The notes under the pieces are model-generated. The model had not been told where the DNA came from, made no database searches, and worked only from the letters and a program-made list of their open reading frames with translations. Both the position numbers and the translations under genes were made by a program. Positions 22,501 to 33,000 of a DNA stretch of 64,000 nt are shown piece by piece. Positions within the stretch are counted from its first letter, which is position 1. Each line of letters opens with the position of its first letter. This DNA comes from Owenia fusiformis. Lineage: Eukaryota; Annelida; Polychaeta; Sabellida; Oweniidae. The stretch spans positions 8,079,525 through 8,143,524 of the forward strand of contig CAIIXF020000004.1 of NCBI GenBank assembly GCA_903813345.2. The letters run 5' to 3'.

Positions 22501-24746
22501 ATTACAGGGTGTCCAATCCATTTAGTCTCTTTACAATGATTGCCCCTTTTTATTGTAATTGAAAAGAGACTTATGGACACCCTGTATGTTATGACAGAAA
22601 TATGAAAAAAGCAAAAAAATAAAAATATGTTTATTTGATGACATTATGCTTCTCTGAATCCATGCTCCTTTTGTATTATATACAAGGTATTAACATGCAA
22701 AATGTCACTATAACCGCCATTTGTTCCAGACGCCGATCGCTGAAGGCCGACCGTCGAACACTGTCCACAAAAAGGCAAAGACTATAACGATATGTCACCA
22801 CTTCGAGTATAATTAATAATATGTTTTTTGCTTCTCTGATTCCAGGCTCCATGTGTATAATATAAAATAAATAGTTTAAAGACTATACTTAAAGGTGCTT
22901 TTTGCTCTTTAATTCCAGGGTATCTACACTACCTCCACAAACCAGAACTGAGTGTGTGTGTTCTACACTGCCACGAAATTAAGCTTCCCACATATCCAGT
23001 GCCTTTTGAACTAAATGAGGGTAAGATTAAAGGCCCCGTGTAACGTTTGAAAATATAGTTTAATCATTTAAATATGACCCAGAAAATTAAATAGAGACGT
23101 TTCACCTGGAACATTTTGATAACATAGGGAAGGACTATATATAATATGAGCAAAACGGTTTAAATTTTACATGGGTCCTTTAAATTTCAAGTATACTTAC
23201 ACTATTCATTGGCGTACCAAACCTTTGAAAAGGGTGTAACTTAACTTTGATGCGGTGAGATATTTTTTGATTAAACTTTTAAGGGCACTATAAATTGCAA
23301 TTCCCTCGGAAAGTTAAACACGACGTTAATGCTATGTTCATTTCATATTTGGATATTTGTTAAAAAACTAAAAATGTAATTCTTCTGTGTTATTGTATTT
23401 TCAGCCGATCTATTAAAGTTAATGGAAGAAGACAAGATCAAGTACAAAGAACTACTGGAAAAATATAAAAGCCGGATGGCAGAAGCTAATGTAAGAGTAC
23501 AAAGCAGTCATTGATAGTTAAAACCTCTTTCTTCCCTTTCTTGACTTCGATATATCATTAGAAAACCGACCGCTATATCATCGTATAGAAACAATACGTC
23601 GTACTCTTTATAGGTTTCTCAGAAAATCTATCACAATTTTAATGAAATTCTCTTTCAGATATCATAACGTATAATGACCAGTATTTAATTCCAATAATTC
23701 ATTGGATATACAAGAATATATCTTGTAGGATATTCATGGAATACATAATATTGACAACATGTAGAAGTTACTGTGTTTCAACATTTCCCCTTTATACAGG
23801 ACGTTACAGAAGGAGAGTGACTTTACCATTAAATAGTTAACTATCCGACATTGATCTTTTGAGGAGTGGTGACTTACTGTAGATATACCGGGTGTCCTAG
23901 AAAAAGTTGTACTCAAATAAAATTGAAAAAGCTGAAATTTTAGCATGATTACAAAAGTTCAGTTACTTACTAAAAAATCTAACATTTTAGACGACATGCT
24001 ATAAATTACTTTCATCATGGTTGATGCAGAGCTGAGTGCAATGCCAAACACGGAGAAATGGGCACTGATGCAAAAAGAGGGGGAGAAACCCCAGGGTTCA
24101 AAGATGACATACGCTTATAATGTAAATCTGTATTGAGATGACATCGTCGCTGATTGGTTTAGCGAGTCGATGGTTGATTGGTTTAAAACTAGGTCAGAAT
24201 ATGAAAGTCGCCATTTTGTAAGCAAATATACGTACTTCCGGGAAGGGAGGTGCGCGAAGGAGAAAATCGTATGTCATCAATTGAATCATGGGGTTTTCCC
24301 TCCTCTTGATGCAAAAACAAGGTTTTCTCATCGATCGGTAATTTTTTTAGTGACACCCTGTAGCAGTGTTCTTATGGCTGTTCATGACTGTTGATAGGAT
24401 GATTTTTGAGAAAGAGTGTACTTCAAAAAGTCCACAAATGAATACGGTCATATGATACGAAATATAACATTTATGGATGGGAGAAGGGTTTTTCTCCAAA
24501 TATAACCGCAAAATGCTTTTACTATCTTTATATTCTTTTGCTTTTCAGGTTAAAGGTCAAGTGAAATCAATAAATGGCAAACCGGGAGAGGCTATAGTTA
24601 AATGTGCTGTTGAATACGATGCTGACATGATCGTCATGGGGTCACGTGGTCTTGGTGCCATACGACGTACGTTCATTGGCTCAGTCAGTGATTACGTACT
24701 ACATCACGTGAACGTCCCAGTTTTGGTGATTCCTAAGAGAAAGTAA
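10583..24746 (+). CDS. Universal stress protein (UspA family), four exons, 157 aa
   Basis: Coding exons: 10583-10670, 22919-23020, 23405-23490, 24549-24746 (TAA at 24744-24746). All junctions are GT-AG and the phases join exactly (1, 1, 0), giving 474 nt. The length matches a single-domain Usp protein (about 150-160 aa). Residues 13-21 hold the first strand and the VDGS motif with the adenine-contacting Asp. Residues 123-137 hold the nucleotide-binding signature G-x2-G-x9-G-S (GSRGLG...FIGS). The last strand is PVLVIPKRK. ATP-binding Usp proteins are stress-linked and cytosolic; the precise role in animals is poorly defined. Exon 3 encodes a charged helix (residues 65-92). Intron 1 is 12.2 kb and packed with minisatellites and MITEs; intron 3 holds a nested transposon. 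Start chosen as the first ATG followed directly by the family's N-terminal strand; 5' UTR and promoter not resolved. Confidence 0.92.
11110..11755. repeat. ~125-bp minisatellite in USP intron 1, about 5 units
   Basis: Five consecutive copies of a unit containing GTATCGGTAATAAGTCAATT, CTAGCTAGAATACCGAAAAG and GACCAGTTAAGGTAGGACGT. One copy carries an internal deletion of about 20 bp and one a short insertion. Lies entirely in the 12-kb first intron of the universal-stress-protein gene. Confidence 0.92.
12786..12892. repeat. 26-bp minisatellite, 4 units
   Basis: Four nearly identical copies of CATCGCCAAGACCTACATTG plus TAGTGA in USP intron 1. Confidence 0.92.
12950..13176. repeat. ~40-bp minisatellite, about 6 units
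   Basis: Copies of GTCGGCGACTGTAAAAAGGA followed by TTACACTTTTGTCATTGCAA in USP intron 1; later copies diverge and shorten. Confidence 0.88.
14399..14510. mobile_element. Mariner-type hairpin MITE, 112 bp
   Basis: Near-perfect palindrome with termini CGAGGGTTGTTCCAGAAGTA and its inverse, flanked by TA on both sides. TIRs of this kind with TA duplication are characteristic of mariner-derived MITEs. Confidence 0.8.
14643..14830. repeat. ~20-bp GAGGCAAATT minisatellite
   Basis: About nine imperfect copies of TAGGTGAGGCAAATTAAAA. The same motif occurs three or four times at 1615-1690, so the sequence has dispersed within the locus. Confidence 0.8.
15860..16156. mobile_element. MITE with AAGGAGGATTGGCTCCCAG termini
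   Basis: Left end AAGGAGGATTGGCTCCCAG, right end CTGGGAGCCAATCCTCCTT: a perfect 19-bp inverted repeat. The interior has no coding signal. The right sub-terminal AATATCGAGTTTCGATCC resembles the element at 31988-32268, which may be a diverged relative. Confidence 0.85.
16540..16612. repeat. 33-bp tandem repeat, about 2.3 units
   Basis: CATAACAACATGTCACTACT plus TGTGGTGGTGA repeated in USP intron 1. Related TGGTGGTGACATAA strings recur near 17570 and 25635, suggesting remnants of one dispersed repeat. Confidence 0.75.
17883..18040. mobile_element. GC-rich palindromic MITE, copy 1
   Basis: The whole segment is an imperfect palindrome: TGCCTTGGTCACATTTGCTC on the left, GAGCAAATGTGACCCAGGCA on the right, with a GC-rich inner arm (CGGCCGGGCGCCGGCCGA) and a central loop. 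Second copy at 52650-52790. Open frames on both strands are by-products of the palindrome. Confidence 0.88.
19429..19623. mobile_element. Short MITE with CACACCCCCTC...GGGGGTGTAC termini
   Basis: Left end CACACCCCCTCTATAAGTTT then GGCAAC; right end is a G-run leading to GGTGTAC. Shares the AAGTTTGGCAAC terminal motif with 5425-5712 and 7119-7994. The G-tract blurs the right boundary. Confidence 0.55.
20048..20290. mobile_element. MITE with GGGAGAAACCCCAG termini, copy 1
   Basis: About 243 bp with imperfect ~34-bp inverted ends: GGGAGAAACCCCAGGGTTCA on the left, and ATGGGGTTTTCCCTCC with the inverse of GATGACATACG on the right. Flanked by an 8-bp direct repeat TTAATGGA (20040-20047 and 20291-20298). 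A second copy lies at 24077-24307. An 8-10 bp duplication suggests hAT or Mutator-like mobilisation. Confidence 0.88.
21430..21660. repeat. ~110-bp tandem duplication
   Basis: Two adjacent copies containing GCCATTAACCCTTTGACCAC, TTTGTACCAGTTTTTTGCCA and GATTTCGATCGATTTGGTA in USP intron 1. The second copy lacks a short internal stretch. Confidence 0.85.
22503..22587. mobile_element. Hairpin MITE with TACAGGGTGTCC termini
   Basis: About 85 bp: TACAGGGTGTCCAATCCATT then TAGTCTCTTTACAAT, and the inverse AAAGAGACTTATGGACACCC then TGTA. A diverged relative with a shared TCTCTTTAC core is at 47158-47233. Confidence 0.82.
23886..24362. mobile_element. DNA element with CGGGTGTCC / GACACCCTG termini, interrupted by a MITE
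   Basis: Left end CCGGGTGTCCTAGAAAAAGT, right end TTTTTAGTGACACCCTG. The interior motif ACATGCT...CATCATGG...GATGCAGA is shared with the larger element at 44046-45000, so both belong to one family. The copy is split by the insertion at 24077-24307. Lies in USP intron 3. Confidence 0.75.
24077..24307. mobile_element. MITE with GGGAGAAACCCCAG termini, copy 2 (nested)
   Basis: About 231 bp, very similar to 20048-20290. Flanked by the direct repeat GATGCAAAAA (24067-24076 and 24308-24317), a target duplication of about 10 bp inside the host element at 23886-24362. The nesting dates it as younger than its host. Confidence 0.9.
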
Positions 24747-27087
24747 AGGACTGCTAAAATTCTCAAAAGTTGATATCATTAGACATTATTTAAATGCATT
24801 CTAGACATTTAGATCACGTGGACTAAATGTACTGCCATGTGGATTTGTTATATTTGTGTATATTCTCAAAATATGGACTTCAAGAGAAGGCTATGTTACT
24901 CTGTGTTCCAAAGGGTTCCAAATATGAGGACTTCAAAATGAGCATTGTCACGCTTCCTTTTCATCATATTTTCAATGTGTATATGGATAACATATAAATG
25001 TGTATGGTTTAGTATTAGTCTGAAGAAAAATCAATCCATAGATAATTGAACCATTAAATATGTTTAAACTCAGTTGAAAGTAAACAAAAATGATCAAACA
25101 GAGGTAGAGAAGAGGTATCAAAATTTTTTCTTCGAATGTTGGATTATGGGAAATTATTCAGGAACACATTCCAATAAAATTATAATATGCTTGAGAATAC
25201 AAACTTTTTTATTTTTGGGTTATTTCTTTAAATTATATATGAAAAATACAAAACAATTTTTTTTCTTGGAATGTGTACAGGAAGTATTTTTCACTAATTT
25301 TGAAAACCAATGGCAATGCTCACGTATTGAATTTGGGAAGTTGGATACCATTCTCTTGAAGGCCCATGATTATATGTATTAAGTTCGTAATTAGATGAAG
25401 CATACATCTAATATAGTATAAGATTCTATATTAACAATATCAAATGGCTGGCAAACATACATATAGGTACTGTAATAGCCTAATCATGTATTGGACACAA
25501 AATAATCTATTAATGAAATTTAGAATTTCTGCCATGCAACAGTCATGAAGTGAAGCTTACCTAACACCTAACAATACTACACGAGGCACTAACATGCGAA
25601 ATGTTACCGCCTACCATTTGTTACAGACGCCTCACCTCTGGTGGTGACATAATGTAAACGTTTTACGAAAACATTGATGTATGAGCATTATCTTTTCATT
25701 TGGGCGTTTTGCATAGGATTGGTGGAAGAATATGAGGAAAGTAGCACTTCAGTGCCATGGTATACGACAGCACCATCTTTGAATATAATACGATAATTTG
25801 CAGACATATATATAACATTTGTTAAAACACATATATGGCTTTTGCAACTCCATTTAAACATAAAAAGCGGGAGTTTTGAAATTCGTGGAGTTATGCATAA
25901 ACTCATAGGGGGAAAAGTAAGGGTAGTTGACCCAATAAACAACACGATAACATAATTTTAATTTCTATATTGCGTTATGTAATATATTCTTCCGTTTATA
26001 TACCATTTATTGAATAAAAATATACAGTAGGTTTGTAAAATCCGATTATAATAAAGCATTTTGTACAGTTTCTTCTGTTTTGACAGCGCATGCGCACCTG
26101 GGGGACCATAATTTCTTTCACACCGAGCTTTAATCATTTCATTACGAACAAAGGATTGGTATCGATACGGCAAACTGAATTGAAAAACAGTTATAAAAAT
26201 ATATGTAAATAATTTCTGCATTAAATTGTTGTCAATCAGTGACCATTACATAATGGACCTTGTTTTTTACAGAATGTTTTCAATGAAAAACAATGTTGAA
26301 TTCAATTCGCCATATCGATACGAATCCTTTATGTACTAGGTCCTTTATGGGTTTTATTCAACATCGGAAGAATGGCTCGTGTCCCGGGTAAATGGTCACA
26401 CAATCCTGTAAGAACACCTTCACTTGTTTTCTTGGTTAAATGTGAGTTCAGTAACGAGCTAGTGTATTAGTGTATGGTACTACAATCCCCTTCAAACGCC
26501 TGTTAATCACATTTATTGGTCCTTTCCATCAATTACTAAAGGACGGTAAATGACTTTCATGAAGTTTTGAAAATTGCCAAACATTAACTGCTCTCACACA
26601 TGGTACAATTTGTAAGGTTTGTTGCCACACTATTTTCGGAGAGTGTACTCGTACAATAGTCTCTTGTGCATCTATAACTTGAACACTTGGCTTCTCGGTT
26701 ATTATATGAGTTGCATATAGTGACATCTATATATTTTGCATTCATTTCGCTGGACACTAGTTAAACAAAATAGTATAACTTAGTAGTGACATAATTCTGC
26801 TGATCCATGTGTCTTGTTCCTCACAGGGTGTGTACCAAATCAAGCGTGACAGTTAAACGCGCGGGGTTAGGTACAACACGAGGTCGATGGAATTTGATCA
26901 ATCTGATGTTTTCATTGTTTCAGAAAGATCTGGTATAGTTTCTGGATATTTTACTATATAAATGTCTATAACAACAGTGAACTTTACAGTGAATTTCATG
27001 GTTAAACCTAAAATTCGGTTCAGTCCCTGTGTTCCCGTTTCATGTTAACTGAATGTGTGTTGATATTTTTAAGATCAAGCTATGTTT
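24747..27087. other. 3' UTR of USP and convergent intergenic region
   Basis: Holds the presumed 3' UTR of the universal-stress-protein gene (an AATAAA lies at 25173-25178) and, from the other side, the presumed 3' UTR of TNF-A. An inverted-repeat remnant with TATCGATACG motifs lies at about 26150-26330. Open frames here show no domain or codon signal. Confidence 0.6.
25173..25178 (+). terminator. Candidate polyadenylation signal of the USP gene
   Basis: First canonical AATAAA after the USP stop codon, about 430 bp downstream. Plausible by position only; other A-rich variants are nearby. Confidence 0.4.
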
Positions 27088-30000
27088 TCAATTCCTTGGA
27101 GTCCTCCGATCGGCTTTACGGTGGTGTCTATGACGATCTTGAATTTGAGTACTATTGTCATCTCTATGGAAACCAATGTCAGGAGGGAGATTCGTTTTTA
27201 ATGGCCGTAGAAGGATTAAGCCAAAGTATGTCTTATCTCCATTTAGTTTGTATCTACGGTACGTTGAAAATGGTCTAACTCCGATTTGGTCGCCATGTGC
27301 TAGTTCAAAAACGCCACCTTGGTAGTTTGTATCTTGTGGGTATTTTCCACCGAATTTTCTGCCCCTAAAATGGCAAAAGCCTATCAGTTAGATGGAACGT
27401 TCTACAAAATCACTGGCTTTGCACTCGCCAAAAAGGTTATAGAAACGGATCCGTTTCGGTTTGTGAGAAAGAAAAGTCGTAGTGATTCTGCCTATACAAC
27501 TCGTGAAATAGATATGAAATATCGATCAGTTCATAATGGATGAAATAAATGAATAGGAATAAAAAAATTAAATTAATTTTAATTTGTATGTATGACAAAT
27601 ACCTTCTCACTAAAATCACCGTTGATCAAATGGAAACGAAAACATGAAGTCTTCGTTTCACCATGGCCGAACTTCCGGTCGATGAATTTGGTCAGAACTT
27701 TTGTTTTTTATTTGTCACCTTTATCCTTTTAACTACATATTTGGCCAGTAAAGTGCGTTTGTTCTGGTATTGAAGTATGATTACATCTCAGAAACAGAAA
27801 GAATAAGTTTTTAGTTCTATATTTACAAATTAGTTCCCTCGCCTAGGAAACGAAAACAGATTTCCGTTTTGTAGCAATGATACGAAGACATGATTTATTT
27901 GCAACGAAGACATTCGTCTTCGTACTGTCTTCGTTTCTCTGAGGCCCTGTCTTCGTTTCCTAAGCGAGGGAATTGTTTTGTAATTATCCAAACAATAACT
28001 GAATGTATTTCCTAGGTATTACCATATTTCGAAACCGGAACATACGCATTACATACGTGCTAACTATTTGGCTAAAGTTTGACGGATAAAGGTGATAAAA
28101 TCGAGAAAACAATTATCAACCGGAAGTCTGACCATGCTGGTTGATACCCAGTGAAAATAATGACATAATCTTTTAATTTACCCGTGCACTTGCGTCGATA
28201 CACTCGACATTAGCGTGGTTGCATTGTCGTCGGGGTCCAAGCCATTCGCTATTCTAACAGTATCGTGCCCTATGCCATGTTCGGTGCCACTAAAATACGA
28301 CACGTTAATATTAAAGGTTGTACACTTAGGTTGAACTTATTTTTTGAGCAAATGGATGGTTTTGTACCCAAATGTATGGTACCATATCAAGAGGTGATCT
28401 TGGGTGTGTCTCCAATATAGTCTTGCTTCAAGACTGTGGACCTGACTCTTTATCTAAACAACACAGTTGTTAAAGTAGATAGACCAGAGGGTCCTGAAGC
28501 AAGACTACCTCCAAAACTGACGTCCTTCGAATCCAATAAAGACAAATATTTATATGTGTCAACCATGAACACGTGAAACGGTTTTGTGCTACTTTCAATG
28601 TTATTTAGCATGGAAAGTGGTGACATCTATCTATTTTGTGATCCGTAGCCCGGATGAAATTACCTATTTTCGCTGTTCCCGTATGCCGCTGTTTGTGAAT
28701 AGACGAAGTAGATGCCATCTTCAGAAACAGTTACAAACGTACCAGGTGTTTCTTTGACTTCCATTTCACATTCGGAACAGGCCTTATTCCATCGGAAATA
28801 TTTTCCGGCTGAAATACGATGGTGTATTAAAAAACAAGACAGGAATAATTCTTATTGAGTACAGTATATTTTTCACGCCGTAAGTTTGAGACGCATGAGC
28901 TCTTTGCGCTTATTCATTTAATGATTTTCAGACTATATTTACTCAATTTTTTTTAAAAATTTAGTATACTTATATCAATATTGAAATGTTTCATTTTTCT
29001 TAAGTTGTTTTTAAACATTATTTATTCAAGTACTGCTCAGCCTACATGTACAGGGTGTCAAATAAACATGTTCTCCCCCTTAGTTCTCATATCCACATAA
29101 TGCTGCATTACCTTTTTGTTTGCATATGTTTGGCCATGGGCTTTCAACTTGAAGCCCATGGTTTAGCACATTAAAACTAGGCTTCATGGTCATGAAGCAA
29201 CTCTACAAGAAGTTTAAGATGACTAGCTCAACGAGATGCAATTTTACACACAAAAGTTCATACCCTTGAAATTAAAGAGAGAATCATGAGATAGCGAGCA
29301 GGCTAAACAAAAAATTGCTTCAATTTTAGAATATTTTTGGCTCATGTCATTCCTTGTCATGTCTATTTTCTAAAAATCATACAAAAGTGCATACTTTTTT
29401 CTAGCAAAACTAAAGATTTTTACAATAATGTCTTATTTTTCTATAAGAATGGTTACCATTCTTATTATTTGGAAGAATTAACATTTTTACCCATTTTTGC
29501 ACTTTAAATCATTAAATAACTTCACCAATTTATAACATATTGTGAATCTTTTGGGAGATATTGTATTTGATATTGTAAGGAGGAATAGATTGGAAGGTCA
29601 ATAATGCACATTGCTTGTAATTTTGTCACCCCCTATAGATCAGATTCTGCCTTTAAGGGAAATGACATATTTATTTGACACCCTGTCTGTATCATGCCAT
29701 TAGGTGATTGACAATCTTTCTTGAACAACGTTCATTTTGCATAAACTAAAAATATGAAATAATTTTATTTTTTATATTATATTATTTTAATGTAACCTAC
29801 GTTGCATTATTTCAGGGAGAGGGGGTTTCTTACAATACGTCTTCAAGTGGCAATATGTATGCTGAAAAAACACAAGCATTTGAAATATTGTTTTGTGTCC
29901 CAGGCCCAGGGTCATGTATAATTAATGCAATATTGAATATTGGCTAGTTGAGTCCGACTCTCATGCTCCTGGGCCTGATACAGATCATATAGATGGCAGG

Positions 30001-33000
30001 TTGGGTATCATGTAAAATATATTAAATATGTATTATTTAACCTTCGATTATTATACTTTCTTACTAATTTAATGACCATTTTCAGTAGAAGTGGGCAAAC
30101 ATAGTATTTATTAGGCAAAATCACCACTTATACAGTATTTTTTATATATTTTTGGTATTTTTTAGTTTAGTTGGTGTAGTTTAGACATGTAGTTTACCAT
30201 AGTTCTGACTAATGTAATCATGTTATGATACAATATGTCAATAAAAGTTATATACATGTACATGTATATAACCTAACCAGAAATTAAAAAAATCAATAAT
30301 CTGAGTGCCATATAAATGTAGAAAAAGAGAAAATGCAAGCTTTTTGCAATCTGCTACAATCACGCATGACAATCTGATTTTCTTTAGTAGCAAAATAATA
30401 TAAGAGTAAGATGCCGTTATGAAGAAAGCCATGGGTAGGTCGTTACTAATAATACTTACTGCGTTCTTTTCGCCGTTTATAATTGTTCTCCTGATGATAT
30501 CAATCCGTCCGTTCACTATACTGTTCATAGTGTCGATTTTTGCTATCAGGGCATTGACTAAAAGGAATAAAATTAATATACTTATGTACCTCAAAAGTTG
30601 CCTTCAATAATAAAGAAAACATAGCATATGTCTATTTAGTAATTCCTAAAATAAAATAATTTAATCACATCATGCTACTGTTTCTGAATTTTGAAAGCTT
30701 ATGATAGACTTTGAAAAGGCATTTGACACGATGGCTTTTTTCTCATTTTTTGCCCTGAGAAGATCTTATATATTTGTATATAAAATCATATAATATCTCA
30801 TACAGATTGTTACATTATTAGATAAAAATGATATCATGTCTGTATATAACTTTAATTTCTCTTGCACACAACACAAGGGGGAGTAGTACACCCTATATTT
30901 ATTTTGCCGCATAGGAAATGTAATCTTATCATTTATATACTATAAATCTGCTTATTCTTAAAAAATATATCTAGCTAATGACCATAATAGGAATACGATC
31001 AGGCCCGTAGCCAACTTTTGCCAAAAGAGGTCCAAATTTGACAATCGTGCGTGGAACAAAAATCACTTGAAAAGTGCTCAAGATGGTGAAAAACTGCATA
31101 ATTTTGAAAAAACCGCCCCATCCCGACTATCGGCCTGACTGCTAATGATTGAATACTTGTGACAATCCAGATTCCATCATAACCAGTAAGAACCACATCG
31201 GTGTAAAAATAAGTTATGCTTTTCTACTTATGAGGCTTGCTTTGCGATGGGTGTTTTATCCCCATATCATATAATGTTAGATAATGACTGTTTACATGAA
31301 TATTGCAATATATATAGGTGTATATGTGTACATGCAATTTTATCATTTTCCTAGGAATAAAATGCATTTCCATCCCTCCCATCAAATAACCTCAAAATAC
31401 ACAGGTACTTACTTTTCTCCTGCAGCTCTTCTATAGTATTGTTTTCGGATTGGTTTGCAGTAACATTTGGTTGTGTATTCGTCTCTAGATTCTCAATAAG
31501 GGGATTTTCTTCGACTGTTTCTTAAAAATAAAAAGACTATAAAATGATTATATCGTATCGTACATTATAGCACATGATCATCATATCATATTCTATAATT
31601 TAGGTCATTATTCTATACTATGTTACATTACACATCAATTTACACCATATTATATTCGGATGTATTTTAGTACTATATTATAAAATTATGAACTAACCGT
31701 GCCACACACATATTGCAAATTTCAATGTATCTATAACGGTTATATTTTATAATATATAATCTAAGAAATTTCTACCTCGCTTTGTTATTATCTTCAAAGG
31801 TGGTTGTGTGTTAGTGTGACATCGTTGTTTCTTTCTCTTTCGACCTTTTGGTTTTCTTCCGCGCCCACGTGGCCCTTTCCTTTTTGCTCGTCGTTTATTC
31901 CTGACTAGGGTATGCTGAAAGGTAAAGTAAGAAACAATTATTGTTTTGCTTATTAATGGAATCGGGAAGTTGCATACCCTTTTTTTCTCGAGGATGATTG
32001 GTTGCCAGGGACTCAACTCGATATTTTCCAATAATAAAAATGTCGTTATTTTCTGACATTATAAGGGGCTATAAATTCGTTATCATCAGTCAAAAATATT
32101 CGAACCAATATCTCGGTCACGTCTTGTTCGTTCTGGAATTAAGACAAAAACTTGCAATTCAAATTGTAAAGTGAACAAAATGGCGACTGTTTGAATTCGA
32201 ATTTTGTAACCACGACAACTCCATATATGGAAAAATATCGAGTTGGAACCCTAGGATCCTCTTAGCTTTTTTCTTGAAAGCCATCGTCTGCTTTGAACCA
32301 CAACTTGAAGCGCTGGGATTTGAACGAACTCATTTCCAGTGAAAACTCATTGTTATTTAGGCGCCAATGTCATTGTGCGCCTACAAATAAATCATGAAAC
32401 AAAAACAAGAAATGTGTACTATGAGGCAGCAAAGCCCAGTGTCGATCATAATGATTATTTCAGTCATTAAAAAGTCAAGGAGGTTGCGATTATACCCGAG
32501 ATGAAAATGGGTCACGATTTCGGACGGACGGATGAACGGACTGACTCGATCATTGACGGACTGACTGACGGAGGGCTTCACTATCGTTGGGATAAAATAG
32601 GGTTCTTAAACAGGATACTAAGTTTATCAGATCGCATTCAGATTTTTTGGTGTAATTCTAGACATGTAGATGATCAAATATGGGGCTTGAGTTGTGAAGC
32701 TTTTGCAAGGGAGTGGTACATGTCACGGGGCAAGATAATCTAGTTGTTTGGATTTATGATACCACAGTAAGTACTGCATTCTTAGAAAAATAAGGATTGG
32801 TGTGTTTACAAATAAACGTTTTGAGCCCACTTCAGTTCAATTGAAAGCGATTTCATGTTGATTAGACACGTAAGTTACATTAAACATTTATCAACAGACG
32901 GGAAATCAGTTTTGAATAAGAGCAATTGGAGAAACCTGGTAAAAATATGAGTTTATTGTCACATTTTGAACCAAAGAAAAATAAGGATTGAAGAGTTGCA

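Noticed and set aside
25074-25382. 102-aa plus-strand open frame just after the USP stop
   Set aside because: Very AT-rich, Phe/Asn/Lys-dominated, no recognisable motif; most likely 3' UTR sequence.
26529-26726. Possible terminal exon of TNF-A
   Set aside because: No TNF strand motifs in any frame, while 27088-27364 gives GGVFELAHGD and TYFGLILL with a matching phase.
31747-32031. 94-aa minus-strand frame as a separate small basic protein
   Set aside because: Its middle is TNF-A exon 2 with clear acceptor and donor; the flanking residues are intron.
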